Source: AC-32 sp963772975
GTDB lineage: Bacteria; Actinomycetota; Thermoleophilia; Gaiellales; Gaiellaceae
Reading direction: 5' to 3'
Assembly (NCBI GenBank): GCA_963772975.1
Contig: CAVYZH010000010.1
Coordinates: 744,001-808,000, forward strand
Length of the DNA stretch: 64,000 nt
Every line of letters starts with the position of its first letter. Position 1 is the first letter of the stretch. Shown piece by piece: positions 35,935-44,473 of this stretch. The notes beneath the pieces were generated by a model, which saw nothing but the letters and a program-made list of their open reading frames with translations, was not told where the DNA came from and made no database searches. The position numbers and the translations under genes were made by a program.

Positions 35935-36582
35935 CTAGCGGCCGAGGAACGCGGCGACGCCGCGCACGAGGCCGAGTGCTACGCGCTGCTGGTAGGCGCC
36001 CGTCTTCAGGCGCCGTGACTCCGTCGGGTTCGTCATGAACCCGGTCTCGATCAGCACCGTGGGCACGTCGGCCCAGTTGAAGCCGGTCAGGTCGGAACGC
36101 TGCACGACGCCGCGGTTCGCGGCTCCGGTCGCGGTAGTCACAGCCTGCTGAAGCGCGCGCCCGGCACGCGCGCTGCGCGCGTAGATGTCGTCAGTCCAGC
36201 CCCGGTGCCACGCGGGCACCAGGGTCGAGACGCCGTGCAGCGAGCGGTCGCCCGAGCCGTCGGCATGGATCCGCACCATCAGCGCCGCGTGCCGCCGGTT
36301 GCAGAAGCGAGCCCGCGCGATGTTGCCGTCGCCGTCGCCGAGGTGGATCGTCGGCCCGGTGCGCGTCATCGCCACCCGGTAGCCGTGCGCGAGCAGCAGC
36401 CGGCGCGCGCGCACCGCGATCGCCAATGCGACCGGCGCCTCGCCCGCTGCCCCGCCGCCGTCCTTGATCTTCAGCTCCCGCGACCCGGGGCCGATCGGCT
36501 CGAGCTGCCGGCCGATCGCCGGCGGCGTCCCGTGTCCCGGGTCGAGACAGACGAGCGGCGCGACCGCCGGCGCCGCGATCAC
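35935..36582 (-). CDS. N-acetylmuramoyl-L-alanine amidase (Amidase_3)
   Basis: The enzyme cuts the lactyl-peptide bond of peptidoglycan with a zinc ion. Ligands are seen in CLDPGHGTP, a Glu in AGEAPVALAIAVRAR, and RIHADGSG. The catalytic Glu is in VLIETGFMTNPTE. I chose GTG 36582, which overlaps the esterase stop as GTGA and gives 215 residues, with only a weak N-terminal hydrophobic stretch (MIAAPAVAPLV). Export therefore is uncertain. Confidence 0.87.
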   Translation of the reverse strand: MIAAPAVAPLVCLDPGHGTPPAIGRQLEPIGPGSRELKIKDGGGAAGEAPVALAIAVRARRLLLAHGYRVAMTRTGPTIHLGDGDGNIARARFCNRRHAALMVRIHADGSGDRSLHGVSTLVPAWHRGWTDDIYARSARAGRALQQAVTTATGAANRGVVQRSDLTGFNWADVPTVLIETGFMTNPTESRRLKTGAYQQRVALGLVRGVAAFLGR

Positions 36583-37601
36583 GACAGGCGTTCGGCCAGG
36601 TACTTCACCGCGAGCGGATAGCGGTACTCGATTGCCGAGTGCGTCGCGTCGAAGAGCTCGAAGAAGTAGTCCGTCACGCCGGCCCCCTCGAGCTCGCGCC
36701 GGAACGCCTCCGCGCCGAGGTCGAGGAAGTACTGGTCGCGCTTGCCGCAGTCGATGTAGATCGCCGTCAGCGAGCGCAGCGCGTCGCCCCGCTTCGGCGC
36801 CATCCGCACCGGGTCCCACTCGAGCCAGCGCTCCCAGATCTCCGGCCGCAGCTCACCGGTCTCGGTGTCGTAGGGCAGCTGGACGGTGCCATCCTCGTCG
36901 GCCGAGTAGCAGGCGGCCATGCAGTAGTCGTTCAGCAGCACGTGGTCGGTGTCCTTCGCGAACGCCGGCCGCGAGCGGAAGTCCTGCCAGAAGCGCTCGA
37001 ACGAACCGTCGTAGTGGTCGCGGAGCGCGCGCACCGACTGGCGGAACTCCGGCAGGTAGCACATCTCGAAGAGCGCGTCGCCTGCGTGCGTGGCCAGTCC
37101 GCCGAAGATGTCCGGCCGCAGCATCGGGTTGACCATCGCGCCGTAGCCGCCGCTCGACTTGCCGCTGATCCCGCGGTGCGCGGCCTCCGGCTTCGTCCGG
37201 AAGTGCGCGTCGACGAACGGCACGAGCTCCTCGACGATGTAGGTGTGGTAGCGGCCCGTCCCCGGCGAGTCGACGAACTGGCTGCCGCCGAGCGACGTCC
37301 ATGCGTCGACCCAGACGAGAATCGCGGGCGGCGACTCGCCCTTCGCGAACAGCTCGTCCACGAGCTCCGGGAAGTTCTTCCGGAACGACATCCGGTTGCG
37401 CCAGCCGTCGAGCTGCCCCGTGAGCCCCTGGATCACGTAGATCGACGGGTAGCGGCGCTCGGGGTCGTCGTCGTAGCCGGGCGGCAGATAGACCCAAAGA
37501 GGCCGCACATGCGGGTCGCCGAGGGCGTTGTTCTTCAGCACCTCGCTCTCGAAGGCATGCTCCTCGAAGCGGCCGGCGACCTCGTACGACCAGGGCTCCA
37601 T
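36579..37601 (-). CDS. esterase of the EsteraseD/enterochelin-esterase type
   Basis: The 340-residue protein has RPLWVYLPPGYDDDPERRYP, the nucleophile elbow GKSSGGYGA (Ser about 147), and a final His in FDATHSAIEYRYP. The acid is probably the Asp in IDCGKRDQYF. No signal peptide is seen. Such enzymes cut S-formylglutathione-like thioesters, siderophore esters or phenolic esters. TAGCAT lies 7 nt before ATG 37601. It is coupled to the amidase gene. Confidence 0.83.
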   Translation of the reverse strand: MEPWSYEVAGRFEEHAFESEVLKNNALGDPHVRPLWVYLPPGYDDDPERRYPSIYVIQGLTGQLDGWRNRMSFRKNFPELVDELFAKGESPPAILVWVDAWTSLGGSQFVDSPGTGRYHTYIVEELVPFVDAHFRTKPEAAHRGISGKSSGGYGAMVNPMLRPDIFGGLATHAGDALFEMCYLPEFRQSVRALRDHYDGSFERFWQDFRSRPAFAKDTDHVLLNDYCMAACYSADEDGTVQLPYDTETGELRPEIWERWLEWDPVRMAPKRGDALRSLTAIYIDCGKRDQYFLDLGAEAFRRELEGAGVTDYFFELFDATHSAIEYRYPLAVKYLAERLS

Positions 37602-37611
37602 ACCCCGGATG

Positions 37612-38589
37612 CTACGCAGCGGCCGGCGCGGGCGTGACCGGGAGCCCTTCGCGCTCGAGCAGCTGCCGCAGCATCTGCGCGTTGACCGGCGCCTGCGCGA
37701 CCTCGGTGCCCTCTTCGGCGGGGCTGTCGAGCGTCGGCAGCCCCGGCATCGTCGAGCGGCCGTTGTTGTTGAACATCGCGTAGACGTTCTCGGCCTGCCC
37801 GGAGAGCTCGGACAGCGGCGAGACCCACTCGCGCAGCTCGTCCTCGGAGTAGAGGTAGTCGAAGCGTTCGGCCGCGCTGCCCGTGCGCTTGTTCCAGGTC
37901 GCCGCGTTGCGGCCGTGGAAGCGGATGTAGGCGGTCGGGCTCGTGGTGGCGACGACGGTCGGCGAGACGTTCCGCGCCTCCATCCGCGGCGCGTCGACGA
38001 TCACGTAGGTCATGTGGTTGCGCTCGAGGAAGTCCAGCGTCTCGCGCCGGTTCTCCTCGTCGAGCCAGCTCGCGTGCCGGAACTCGACCAGCATCTCGTC
38101 CCCGCCGAGCTGCTCTTTCGCCCACTCGAGGTACTCGAGCGCGGAGGGCTTGAAGACGATGTAGGGCGGCAGCTGCATCAGGATCCCGCCGAGCTTGCGC
38201 GACTCTCGCAGCGGCGCGAGCGCCTCGTGGAAGCGGCGGAAGACCTCGGCGCGAAACTCGCGCGGCGGCCGGTCGACGCGGCCGCGCGAGTCGAGCGGCG
38301 CGGCCTCGCGCAGGTCGGGCGGCAGCTGCTCGGCCTTGACCGGGTGCCGCGTCATCACGCCGAAGGCCTTCACGTGCATGACGAACCCGTCGGGCGTGCG
38401 CTCGGCCCAGTGCTGGACCAGGTGCTCGTCCGGGAGCCGGTAGTAGGTCGAGTTCGCCTCGACCACGTCGAAGAGATCCGCGTAGTAGCGCAGGCGCTCC
38501 TCGGCGCCCTTGACGCCCGGTGGATAGAAGTACTTCGTCAGCGACTCGTCGGCCCAGGAGCAGGTTCCGACCCTGATCGAGGAGGGCAT
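37612..38589 (-). CDS. DUF72 family protein (YecE-like)
   Basis: From ATG 38589 the protein is 325 residues: IRVGTCSWADESLTKYFYPP, EANSTYYRLP, RTPDGFVMHVKAFGVMTRHP and YIRFHGRNAATWNKR. These are the marks of DUF72, a TIM-barrel-like family of unknown reaction. TACCAT lies 6 nt upstream of the start. It ends 11 nt before the esterase gene start, so the two may be co-transcribed. Confidence 0.9.
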   Translation of the reverse strand: MPSSIRVGTCSWADESLTKYFYPPGVKGAEERLRYYADLFDVVEANSTYYRLPDEHLVQHWAERTPDGFVMHVKAFGVMTRHPVKAEQLPPDLREAAPLDSRGRVDRPPREFRAEVFRRFHEALAPLRESRKLGGILMQLPPYIVFKPSALEYLEWAKEQLGGDEMLVEFRHASWLDEENRRETLDFLERNHMTYVIVDAPRMEARNVSPTVVATTSPTAYIRFHGRNAATWNKRTGSAAERFDYLYSEDELREWVSPLSELSGQAENVYAMFNNNGRSTMPGLPTLDSPAEEGTEVAQAPVNAQMLRQLLEREGLPVTPAPAAA

Positions 38590-38648
38590 GCGTCGATGGT
38601 ACGCCGTGGCCGGTTTCGAAATCCGCGTATGCGGTAGGGCAACGCATA

Positions 38649-38756
38649 GCGGCCGGGACGCTCCGGCCGCAAGCGAGCAACGACGAGAAGGGAGAGACCC
38701 TGGTCTGCCAGGGCACCAGATCGTTGCTGCGGCCGACGCGCCCGGGGTTCGCCCCG
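38649..38756 (+). promoter_or_regulatory. structured leader upstream of the GH3 gene
   Basis: Three perfect pairings occur in order: GCGGCCGG/CCGGCCGC (38649-38670); an outer AGCAACGA/TCGTTGCT (38676-38728) enclosing CCCTGG-TCTG-CCAGGG (38698-38713); and CGGGG-TTCG-CCCCG (38743-38756), a UUCG-type tetraloop. It lies within 160 nt of the GH3 start. It does not match a riboswitch consensus that I know. Confidence 0.45.
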
Positions 38757-38805
38757 AGTCTGAGCCCCTCACGCGCCGGCAGACATGCACAAGAGAGGAG
38801 GACCG

Positions 38806-41220
38806 ATGCGTCGCATCACGACGGCGGTCGTCGTCCTGCTCGCCGCGCTCGTCATCGCGATTCTCGCGGTGTCCGCGGCGCCAGGCGCCGGCAGACCGCT
38901 CTACATGAATTCCCACGCGGGCATCAGCGCCCGTGTGAACGACCTGCTCCACCGGATGACGCTCGAGGAGAAGGTCGGCCAGATGGACCAGCAACTCGTC
39001 GACAACCTGACCGGCCCGTCCGGCGCATGCGGCAGCCAGGGCTGGGCCCAGCTGAACGAGAGCTGCATGAAGACATGGCTGGTGGACAATCAGACCGGGT
39101 CGCTGCTCGCAGGCGGCACGGACAACCCGCCGGACACGACCGGACAGGGCGGCACCGGCAACACCGGCTTCGACTGGGCCACCGAGTACAACATGATCCA
39201 GAAGTACGCGATCAAGAACTCGCGGCTGCACGTTCCAGTGATTTTCGGCGTTGATGCCGTACACGGATTCGGCCACCCATGGCAGGCGCCGCTCTACCCG
39301 CAGTCGATCGGCATGGGCGCTACGTGGGATCCATCGGCTACTGAAGCCGGCGGTGCCGCTACCGGAAAGGCGCTGCGGGCCACCGGCTGGGTGTGGGACT
39401 TCGCCCCGGTGCAGGACCTCTCTCGCGACAACCGATGGGGCCGCACGTACGAGACGTGGGCCGAGGAACCGGTTCTGTCCGCTGCACTGGGCGCCGCGAA
39501 CATCCGCGGGCTTCAGTCCCCGGGTCCGGCCGGCTCGCTCGGTGTCACCGCGACCGTCAAGCACTTCGCCGGTTACTCCCAGGCGATCAACGGCCATGAC
39601 CGCAACGAGGCCCTGCTGCCGCTGAATTACCTGCAGAGCATGATCCTGCCGTCGTATGCCGGTGGCATTGATGCCGGAGTGGGCACCGTGATGGTCAACT
39701 CCGGTTCCATCAACGGCGTTCCGGCGACGGGGTCGCACTACCTGCTCAACGACATCCTCCGCAACCAGATGCACTTCAAGGGCGTCGTGATCAGCGACTA
39801 CCAGGACGTGCAGGCGCTGCAGACGGCCTACCACGTTGCCGCCAACCCTGCTGAGGCGATTGCCGAGGCCGTGAACGCCGGCGTCGACATGGCCATGTAC
39901 GTGTTCAACCCCGATCAATGGCAGTCCGCCATCGTGCAGGACGTGAACTCGGGCGCGATCAAGATGAAGCGGATCGACGAGGCGGTGCGGCGGATTCTCA
40001 CGCTGAAGTTCCAGCTCGGCCTGTTCGACCAGCCGTGCGTCAGCAATCCGAACACGCCGTGCGTCGACGCCAACGCGGCCAACGCAGCGGTCACAGCGGG
40101 CCGCGACGCCACGCTCAAGGCCGCGCAGGAGTCGATGACCCTGCTGCGCAACCAGAACAACACATTGCCGCTTTCCTCCACCGCCAAGGTTGTCGTCACC
40201 GGCCCTAGCGCCGACTCGATGACCAACCAGCTCGGCGGCTGGAGCGTCAGCTGGCAAGGCGTGTTCGGTGCGGGTCACGTGTGCTGCATGGGCCCGCCCA
40301 ACCAGATCCCGCCCGGTACGACCGTGCAGAAGGGGGTCCTGAACGACGACTCCAACGCCGTCTACGTGCCGGACGGCAACACCGCCGCGAGCACACCCGC
40401 GGACGCGTACGTCGTGGCGGTCGGCGAGAAGGCATACGCCGAAGGGCTCGGTGACAACCCGGCGCCCCAGTTGCCGCCCGACCAGAAGGCGCTGATCGCG
40501 CAGCTCAAGGCCACCGGCAAGCCGGTGATCGTCGTCGTGATCGCCGGACGTCCCGTTGGCCTGGGGCCCGATGCGGAGAGCGCGGCCGGGATTCTCATGG
40601 CCTACCAGGGCAGCACCGAGGCGGGCCAGGCAGTCGCCGACGTGATCTTCGGCAAGGTCAACCCGAGCGGCAAGTTGTCGGTCAGCTGGCCGTCGGACGC
40701 CGCGGCTCCTGGTGGGGACTTCGACGGCAGCGCGCCGTCACCGCTGGGCGACCAGCCGAAGTTCTTCGACCAGCTGCCGGGCACCGGCTCCGGCCAGGGT
40801 CACGCCTACAACCCGCTGTACCCATTCGGGTTCGGCCTGTCCTACACGACCTTCACGACCACCGGTCTCTCGGTGACGCCGAATGTCTCGAGGCACGGCA
40901 CAGCGACTGCGACCTTCACGGTCAGCAACACCGGATCTCGTAGCGGGACCGACATCGTCCCCGTCTATGTGGCCCAGCCGGTGAGCAGCGTGGTCGTGCC
41001 GCCGCAAAGGCTGGTCGGGTTCACGCGAGTGACGCTCGACCCGGGCCAGTCCAAGACCGTGCACGTCGACTTCCCGGTCTCCACGTTGGCGGAGACGCAG
41101 GGTGATATCGACGCGTCCGGACCGCCAAAGGTGGAGCCAGGTGACTACGTCGTCCAGTTGAACAAGAACGACACCACCCCGTACGACGTTGCCGCCTCCG
41201 CTCCGTTCACCATCCACTAG
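38806..41220 (+). CDS. secreted glycoside hydrolase family 3 beta-glucosidase
   Basis: From ATG 38806, behind GAGAGGAGG, the precursor is 804 residues with a signal peptide (TTAVVVLLAALVIAILAVSA). The N-terminal barrel has MTLEEKVGQMDQQ, IFGVDAVHGFGHP and FKGVVISDYQDVQAL, where the Asp is the nucleophile. The second domain holds VVVTGPSADSM, and the end is a fibronectin-like domain (LSVTPNVSRHGTATATFTVS). It releases glucose from beta-glucans outside the cell. Its codon use is a little less GC-biased than its neighbours, so transfer is possible. Confidence 0.93.
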   Translation: MRRITTAVVVLLAALVIAILAVSAAPGAGRPLYMNSHAGISARVNDLLHRMTLEEKVGQMDQQLVDNLTGPSGACGSQGWAQLNESCMKTWLVDNQTGSLLAGGTDNPPDTTGQGGTGNTGFDWATEYNMIQKYAIKNSRLHVPVIFGVDAVHGFGHPWQAPLYPQSIGMGATWDPSATEAGGAATGKALRATGWVWDFAPVQDLSRDNRWGRTYETWAEEPVLSAALGAANIRGLQSPGPAGSLGVTATVKHFAGYSQAINGHDRNEALLPLNYLQSMILPSYAGGIDAGVGTVMVNSGSINGVPATGSHYLLNDILRNQMHFKGVVISDYQDVQALQTAYHVAANPAEAIAEAVNAGVDMAMYVFNPDQWQSAIVQDVNSGAIKMKRIDEAVRRILTLKFQLGLFDQPCVSNPNTPCVDANAANAAVTAGRDATLKAAQESMTLLRNQNNTLPLSSTAKVVVTGPSADSMTNQLGGWSVSWQGVFGAGHVCCMGPPNQIPPGTTVQKGVLNDDSNAVYVPDGNTAASTPADAYVVAVGEKAYAEGLGDNPAPQLPPDQKALIAQLKATGKPVIVVVIAGRPVGLGPDAESAAGILMAYQGSTEAGQAVADVIFGKVNPSGKLSVSWPSDAAAPGGDFDGSAPSPLGDQPKFFDQLPGTGSGQGHAYNPLYPFGFGLSYTTFTTTGLSVTPNVSRHGTATATFTVSNTGSRSGTDIVPVYVAQPVSSVVVPPQRLVGFTRVTLDPGQSKTVHVDFPVSTLAETQGDIDASGPPKVEPGDYVVQLNKNDTTPYDVAASAPFTIH

Positions 41221-41230
41221 GCCTGAAGAG

Positions 41231-41259
41231 GAGGAGGCGGGCCACGAGCCCGCCTCCTC
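41231..41259 (+). terminator. terminator after the GH3 gene
   Basis: GAGGAGGCGGGC pairs perfectly with GCCCGCCTCCTC over the loop CACGA, 10 nt after the stop. It could serve the convergent GST gene too. Confidence 0.7.
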
Positions 41260-41273
41260 CCGCTACCAGCACG

Positions 41274-41873
41274 TTACGCGTCGATCGGGACGTGTCTCGG
41301 CTGCGAGGCGACGCGGTCGAGCCACGCGCGGATGCTCGGGTAGGGCTCGAGCTCGAACCCGCCCTCCGGCGCGACGTGCGTGTAGCCGTAGAGCGCGATG
41401 TCGGCGAGCGTCATCCCGCCGCCGACGAACCAGTCGCGGCCCTCGAGTTGCGCCTCCATTGCCGCGAGCGCCCGAGTCCCGTTGCGGTGCCACTCCTCGA
41501 GCCGGTCGGGCATCGCCTCGGGACGGCCCGAGTAGCCGAGCCAGAAGCGCGCGACGGCGACGTTCGGCTCGTGGTCGTACTGCTCGAAGAACAACCACTG
41601 CAGGACGCGCGCTCGGTCGTACGGATCTTCGGGGACGAAGCGCGTGCCCTCGCCGAAGTACCAGAGGATTGCGCCGGACTCGCCGATCGCCCTGCCGTCG
41701 TCGAGCACGACGGTCGGCACGCGCAGAGACGGGTTGAGCCCGCCGAGCACTCGGGGCCGGTTCGAGCGGTCGGCGACGTCCATCGTCCGCCGCTCGAAGG
41801 GGATGCCGAGGTGGGCGAGGAGCAGCCGAACCTTGTAGCAATTGCCGGAGACCGGGCTGTCGTAGAGCAGCAC
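41274..41873 (-). CDS. glutathione S-transferase family protein
   Basis: GTG 41873 gives 199 residues. The thioredoxin-like N-terminus is VLLYDSPVSGNCYKVRLLLA with the Ser/Cys region, LNPSLRVPTVVLDDG with the cis-proline, and IGESGAILWYF with the Glu-Ser pair that grips glutathione. The helical C-terminal domain ends MTLADIALYGYTHVAPEGG. Actinobacteria often lack glutathione, so the natural thiol is uncertain. It is divergent from the MFS gene. Confidence 0.88.
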   Translation of the reverse strand: MLLYDSPVSGNCYKVRLLLAHLGIPFERRTMDVADRSNRPRVLGGLNPSLRVPTVVLDDGRAIGESGAILWYFGEGTRFVPEDPYDRARVLQWLFFEQYDHEPNVAVARFWLGYSGRPEAMPDRLEEWHRNGTRALAAMEAQLEGRDWFVGGGMTLADIALYGYTHVAPEGGFELEPYPSIRAWLDRVASQPRHVPIDA

Positions 41874-41919
41874 CTGACGAACTAGACCACGTCTGTGGCA
41901 TCCCGGATACTCCTTCCGG

Positions 41920-43524
41920 ATGTCCTCCGAGGGAAGCGCGGCGCGTTCCGGGACGCAGATCGTCCTTCTGACCCTGGCTGCCGGGCAGTTCCTGATGACG
42001 CTGGACAGCTCGGTGATGAACGTCTCGATCGCGACGGTCGCGAAGGACGTCGGGACGACGGTCACCGGGATCCAGGGCGCGATCACCGCCTACACGCTGG
42101 TGATGGCGGCCCTGATGATCACGGGCGGCAAGATCGGCGGGTTGATCGGCCGCAAGCGCGCCTTCGCGATCGGCTGCGTGATCTACGGCGCCGGCTCGTT
42201 CACGACCTCGATCGCGCCGAACCTGCCCGTGCTGTTGTTCGGCTGGTCGTTTCTGGAAGGTGTCGGCGCGGCGCTGATCCTGCCCGCGATCGTCGCGCTC
42301 GTGGCCGGGAACTTCCCGACCGCGCGACGGCCGGCCGCGTACGGGCTCGTCGCGGCCGCCGGGGCGATCGCCGTCGCGGTCGGGCCGCTGATCGGCGGCT
42401 TCGCCACGACCTACTTCTCCTGGCGCTGGGTCTTCGCGGGCGAGGTCGTGGTCGTGCTGGTGATCCTGTTGCTCACGCGCCGAATCGCCGACGCTCCGGT
42501 CGAGACGCGTCCCAAGTTCGACCTGGTCGGCGCCGTCCTCTCGGCAGCAGGCCTGGCGCTGTTCGTCTTCGGGATCCTCCGCTCCGGCGAGTGGGGCTGG
42601 ATCCGGCCGCACGAGGGCGGCCCGTCGTGGGCGCACCTCTCGCCGACGGTGTGGCTGGTCCTGGCGGGCCTGTTTGTGATCTACCTCTTCTTCGCCTGGG
42701 AGACGCGCCGGGAGGCTCAGGGCAAGGAGCCGCTCGTCAGTCCGGGGATGCTCCGGAACAGGCAGCTGAGCGGCGGCCTGATCATGTTCTTCTTCCAGTA
42801 CCTCGTCCAGGCCGGCTTCTTCTTCGTCGTGCCGCTCTTCCTCTCGGTCACCCTGGGCCTTTCCGCACTCGCCACCGGCGTCCGGCTGCTCCCGCTCTCG
42901 GTCACGCTGCTGGCCGCGGCGATCGGGATCCCGCGCTTCCTCCCGCAGGTCTCGCCTCGGCTGGTCGTCCGGTGCGGGTTGCTCGCGTTGCTGGCAGGAA
43001 CCGTCGTGCTGCTCGCGGCACTGGACGCGGACGCAGGGCCGGAGATCGTCTTCGTGCCCCTGCTCCTGATCGGCCTCGGCATCGGCGCCCTCGCTTCGCA
43101 GCTCGGGGCCGTTACGGTCTCGGCCGTGCCCGACGACCAGGCACCGGAGGTCGGCGGCGTCCAGAACACGATGACGAACCTCGGCGCCTCGATCGGCACG
43201 GCGCTGGCCGGCTCGCTCTTGATCGCGTCGCTGAGCTCGGCGTTCCTGACGGACATCGAGAACAGCTCCGCGATTCCCTCCAGGGTCAAGTCGCAGGCCC
43301 AGGTCCAGCTGGCCGGCGGCGTGCCGTTCATCTCTGATGCCGATCTCGACCACGCCCTGGAGCAGGCGCACGTCTCGCCCAGGGCGACGGACGCGGCCGA
43401 GAAGGCGTACCAGGACGCTCGCATCACCGGGCTGCGCTCCGCCCTCGCGATCCTCGGCGTGATGGCGATCGTCGCGCTCTTCTTTGCGCAGCGGATCCCG
43501 GCCAAGCAGCCGGGGTCGCCCTGA
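41920..43524 (+). CDS. MFS drug exporter, DHA2 (EmrB/QacA) type
   Basis: The 534-residue protein has about 14 membrane segments. It begins QFLMTLDSSVMNVSIATVAK (the D1 motif), then GGKIGGLIGRKRAFAIG (motif A), and AAAGAIAVAVGPLIGG (motif C of antiporters). A soluble region of about 50 residues lies before the last helix. It likely exports toxic compounds by proton exchange. GATACT lies 8 nt before ATG 41920. The next gene follows after 2 nt. Confidence 0.9.
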   Translation: MSSEGSAARSGTQIVLLTLAAGQFLMTLDSSVMNVSIATVAKDVGTTVTGIQGAITAYTLVMAALMITGGKIGGLIGRKRAFAIGCVIYGAGSFTTSIAPNLPVLLFGWSFLEGVGAALILPAIVALVAGNFPTARRPAAYGLVAAAGAIAVAVGPLIGGFATTYFSWRWVFAGEVVVVLVILLLTRRIADAPVETRPKFDLVGAVLSAAGLALFVFGILRSGEWGWIRPHEGGPSWAHLSPTVWLVLAGLFVIYLFFAWETRREAQGKEPLVSPGMLRNRQLSGGLIMFFFQYLVQAGFFFVVPLFLSVTLGLSALATGVRLLPLSVTLLAAAIGIPRFLPQVSPRLVVRCGLLALLAGTVVLLAALDADAGPEIVFVPLLLIGLGIGALASQLGAVTVSAVPDDQAPEVGGVQNTMTNLGASIGTALAGSLLIASLSSAFLTDIENSSAIPSRVKSQAQVQLAGGVPFISDADLDHALEQAHVSPRATDAAEKAYQDARITGLRSALAILGVMAIVALFFAQRIPAKQPGSP

Positions 43525-43526
43525 GC

Positions 43527-44024
43527 ATGCTTTCGTCCGCCGGCCGCGCGGCGCTCGGCGAGCGGCTCGGGGGCTTTATCTACGGGACGATCCTCTCCCT
43601 GGCCGTGCTCGTCGGCGGGGTCAAGGCCTTTCCCCACAGCGCCTGGAAGATCGTCGTCCTGCTGACGGTCACCGCGGTCGTCTTCTGGCTCGCGCACGTC
43701 TACGCGCACAGCCTCGCCCAGGTCGTGTCCGAGGACCGGCATCTCTCGTTTGCGGAGCTGCGGCGCATCGCCCGGCACGAGAGCTCGATCATCGAGGCGA
43801 CGATCCCGCCGGTCGCGGCGCTGCTGCTCGCTGTCTTCGGTCTGCTCTCGACGAAGGCGGCCAGCTGGATCGCTTACGGCCTCGGCCTGGGCGTCCTGAC
43901 GGTGTCAGGGCTCGTCTTCGCCCGGGTCGAGCGCCTCGGCTGGCTCGCCACGCTGGTGGTCGTCGCGCTGAACGTCGCCCTCGGCGTCGCGCTCGTCGGG
44001 CTGAAGCTGTTCGTCAGCCACTGA
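43527..44024 (+). CDS. integral membrane hypothetical protein
   Basis: The 165-residue protein has about four membrane segments: FIYGTILSLAVLVGGV, WKIVVLLTVTAVVFWLAHVYAH, ATIPPVAALLLAVFGLL and WIAYGLGLGVLTVSGLVFA, with a fifth near the end. A charged loop (SEDRHLSFAELRRIARHESS) lies between segments 2 and 3. It is in an operon with the MFS exporter, separated by 2 nt. No family is certain. Confidence 0.75.
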   Translation: MLSSAGRAALGERLGGFIYGTILSLAVLVGGVKAFPHSAWKIVVLLTVTAVVFWLAHVYAHSLAQVVSEDRHLSFAELRRIARHESSIIEATIPPVAALLLAVFGLLSTKAASWIAYGLGLGVLTVSGLVFARVERLGWLATLVVVALNVALGVALVGLKLFVSH

Positions 44025-44042
44025 CTAGACTTCGCAGTCGAC

Positions 44043-44462
44043 GTGGGCGCTCACCCCGATCCGGATCTGGTCCTCGTGGAATCGATGCTTGCGCCGCCGC
44101 CGCTCGAGGACGCTCGCCGTTCGCTCGAGTACTGGGAGCGGCGGCAGGAGTCGCTTCCGCTCTACCAGCGTCGAGCGCGGCGGGAGGCTCGCGAGATGGC
44201 GCAGCGCTGGGAGTCGCGGGTTCAGGCCGCTGAGCGTGTTCGCTTCGAAGCGACGGCGTTCGGCAGGATCCTGGCGGCTTTCGGGCTGTTGGGCTTGTGG
44301 ACGCAGCGGGTGCGCTTCGGCAAGCAACGCCTGTTCTTCGTGGCATGGGCGCTTACCCCGCGGACGCTCAAACTGGTCGCCGGCGGCCTCGTGGCTGCGT
44401 GGTTGCTCACCGCGGTCGTGACCGTGACGGTGCTCGCCGTGGTCGCCGCGCACCTCGGTTAG
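44043..44462 (+). CDS. hypothetical protein with C-terminal membrane helix
   Basis: The 139-residue protein has a long charged helical region (ERRQESLPLYQRRARREARE) and ends in a hydrophobic segment, LVAGGLVAAWLLTAVVTVTV, that probably anchors it. GTG 44043 is taken; TAGACT lies 11 nt before. It ends 12 nt before the stop of the convergent thioredoxin-fold gene. No function can be given. Confidence 0.6.
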   Translation: MGAHPDPDLVLVESMLAPPPLEDARRSLEYWERRQESLPLYQRRARREAREMAQRWESRVQAAERVRFEATAFGRILAAFGLLGLWTQRVRFGKQRLFFVAWALTPRTLKLVAGGLVAAWLLTAVVTVTVLAVVAAHLG

Positions 44463-44473
44463 CCGCTCACCGC

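Noticed and set aside
38671..38713. Glycine riboswitch, because GGGAGAG occurs before the GH3 gene
   Set aside because: The rest of the glycine aptamer (the CCGAAGG and CTCAGG blocks) is absent, and GH3 is not a typical target.
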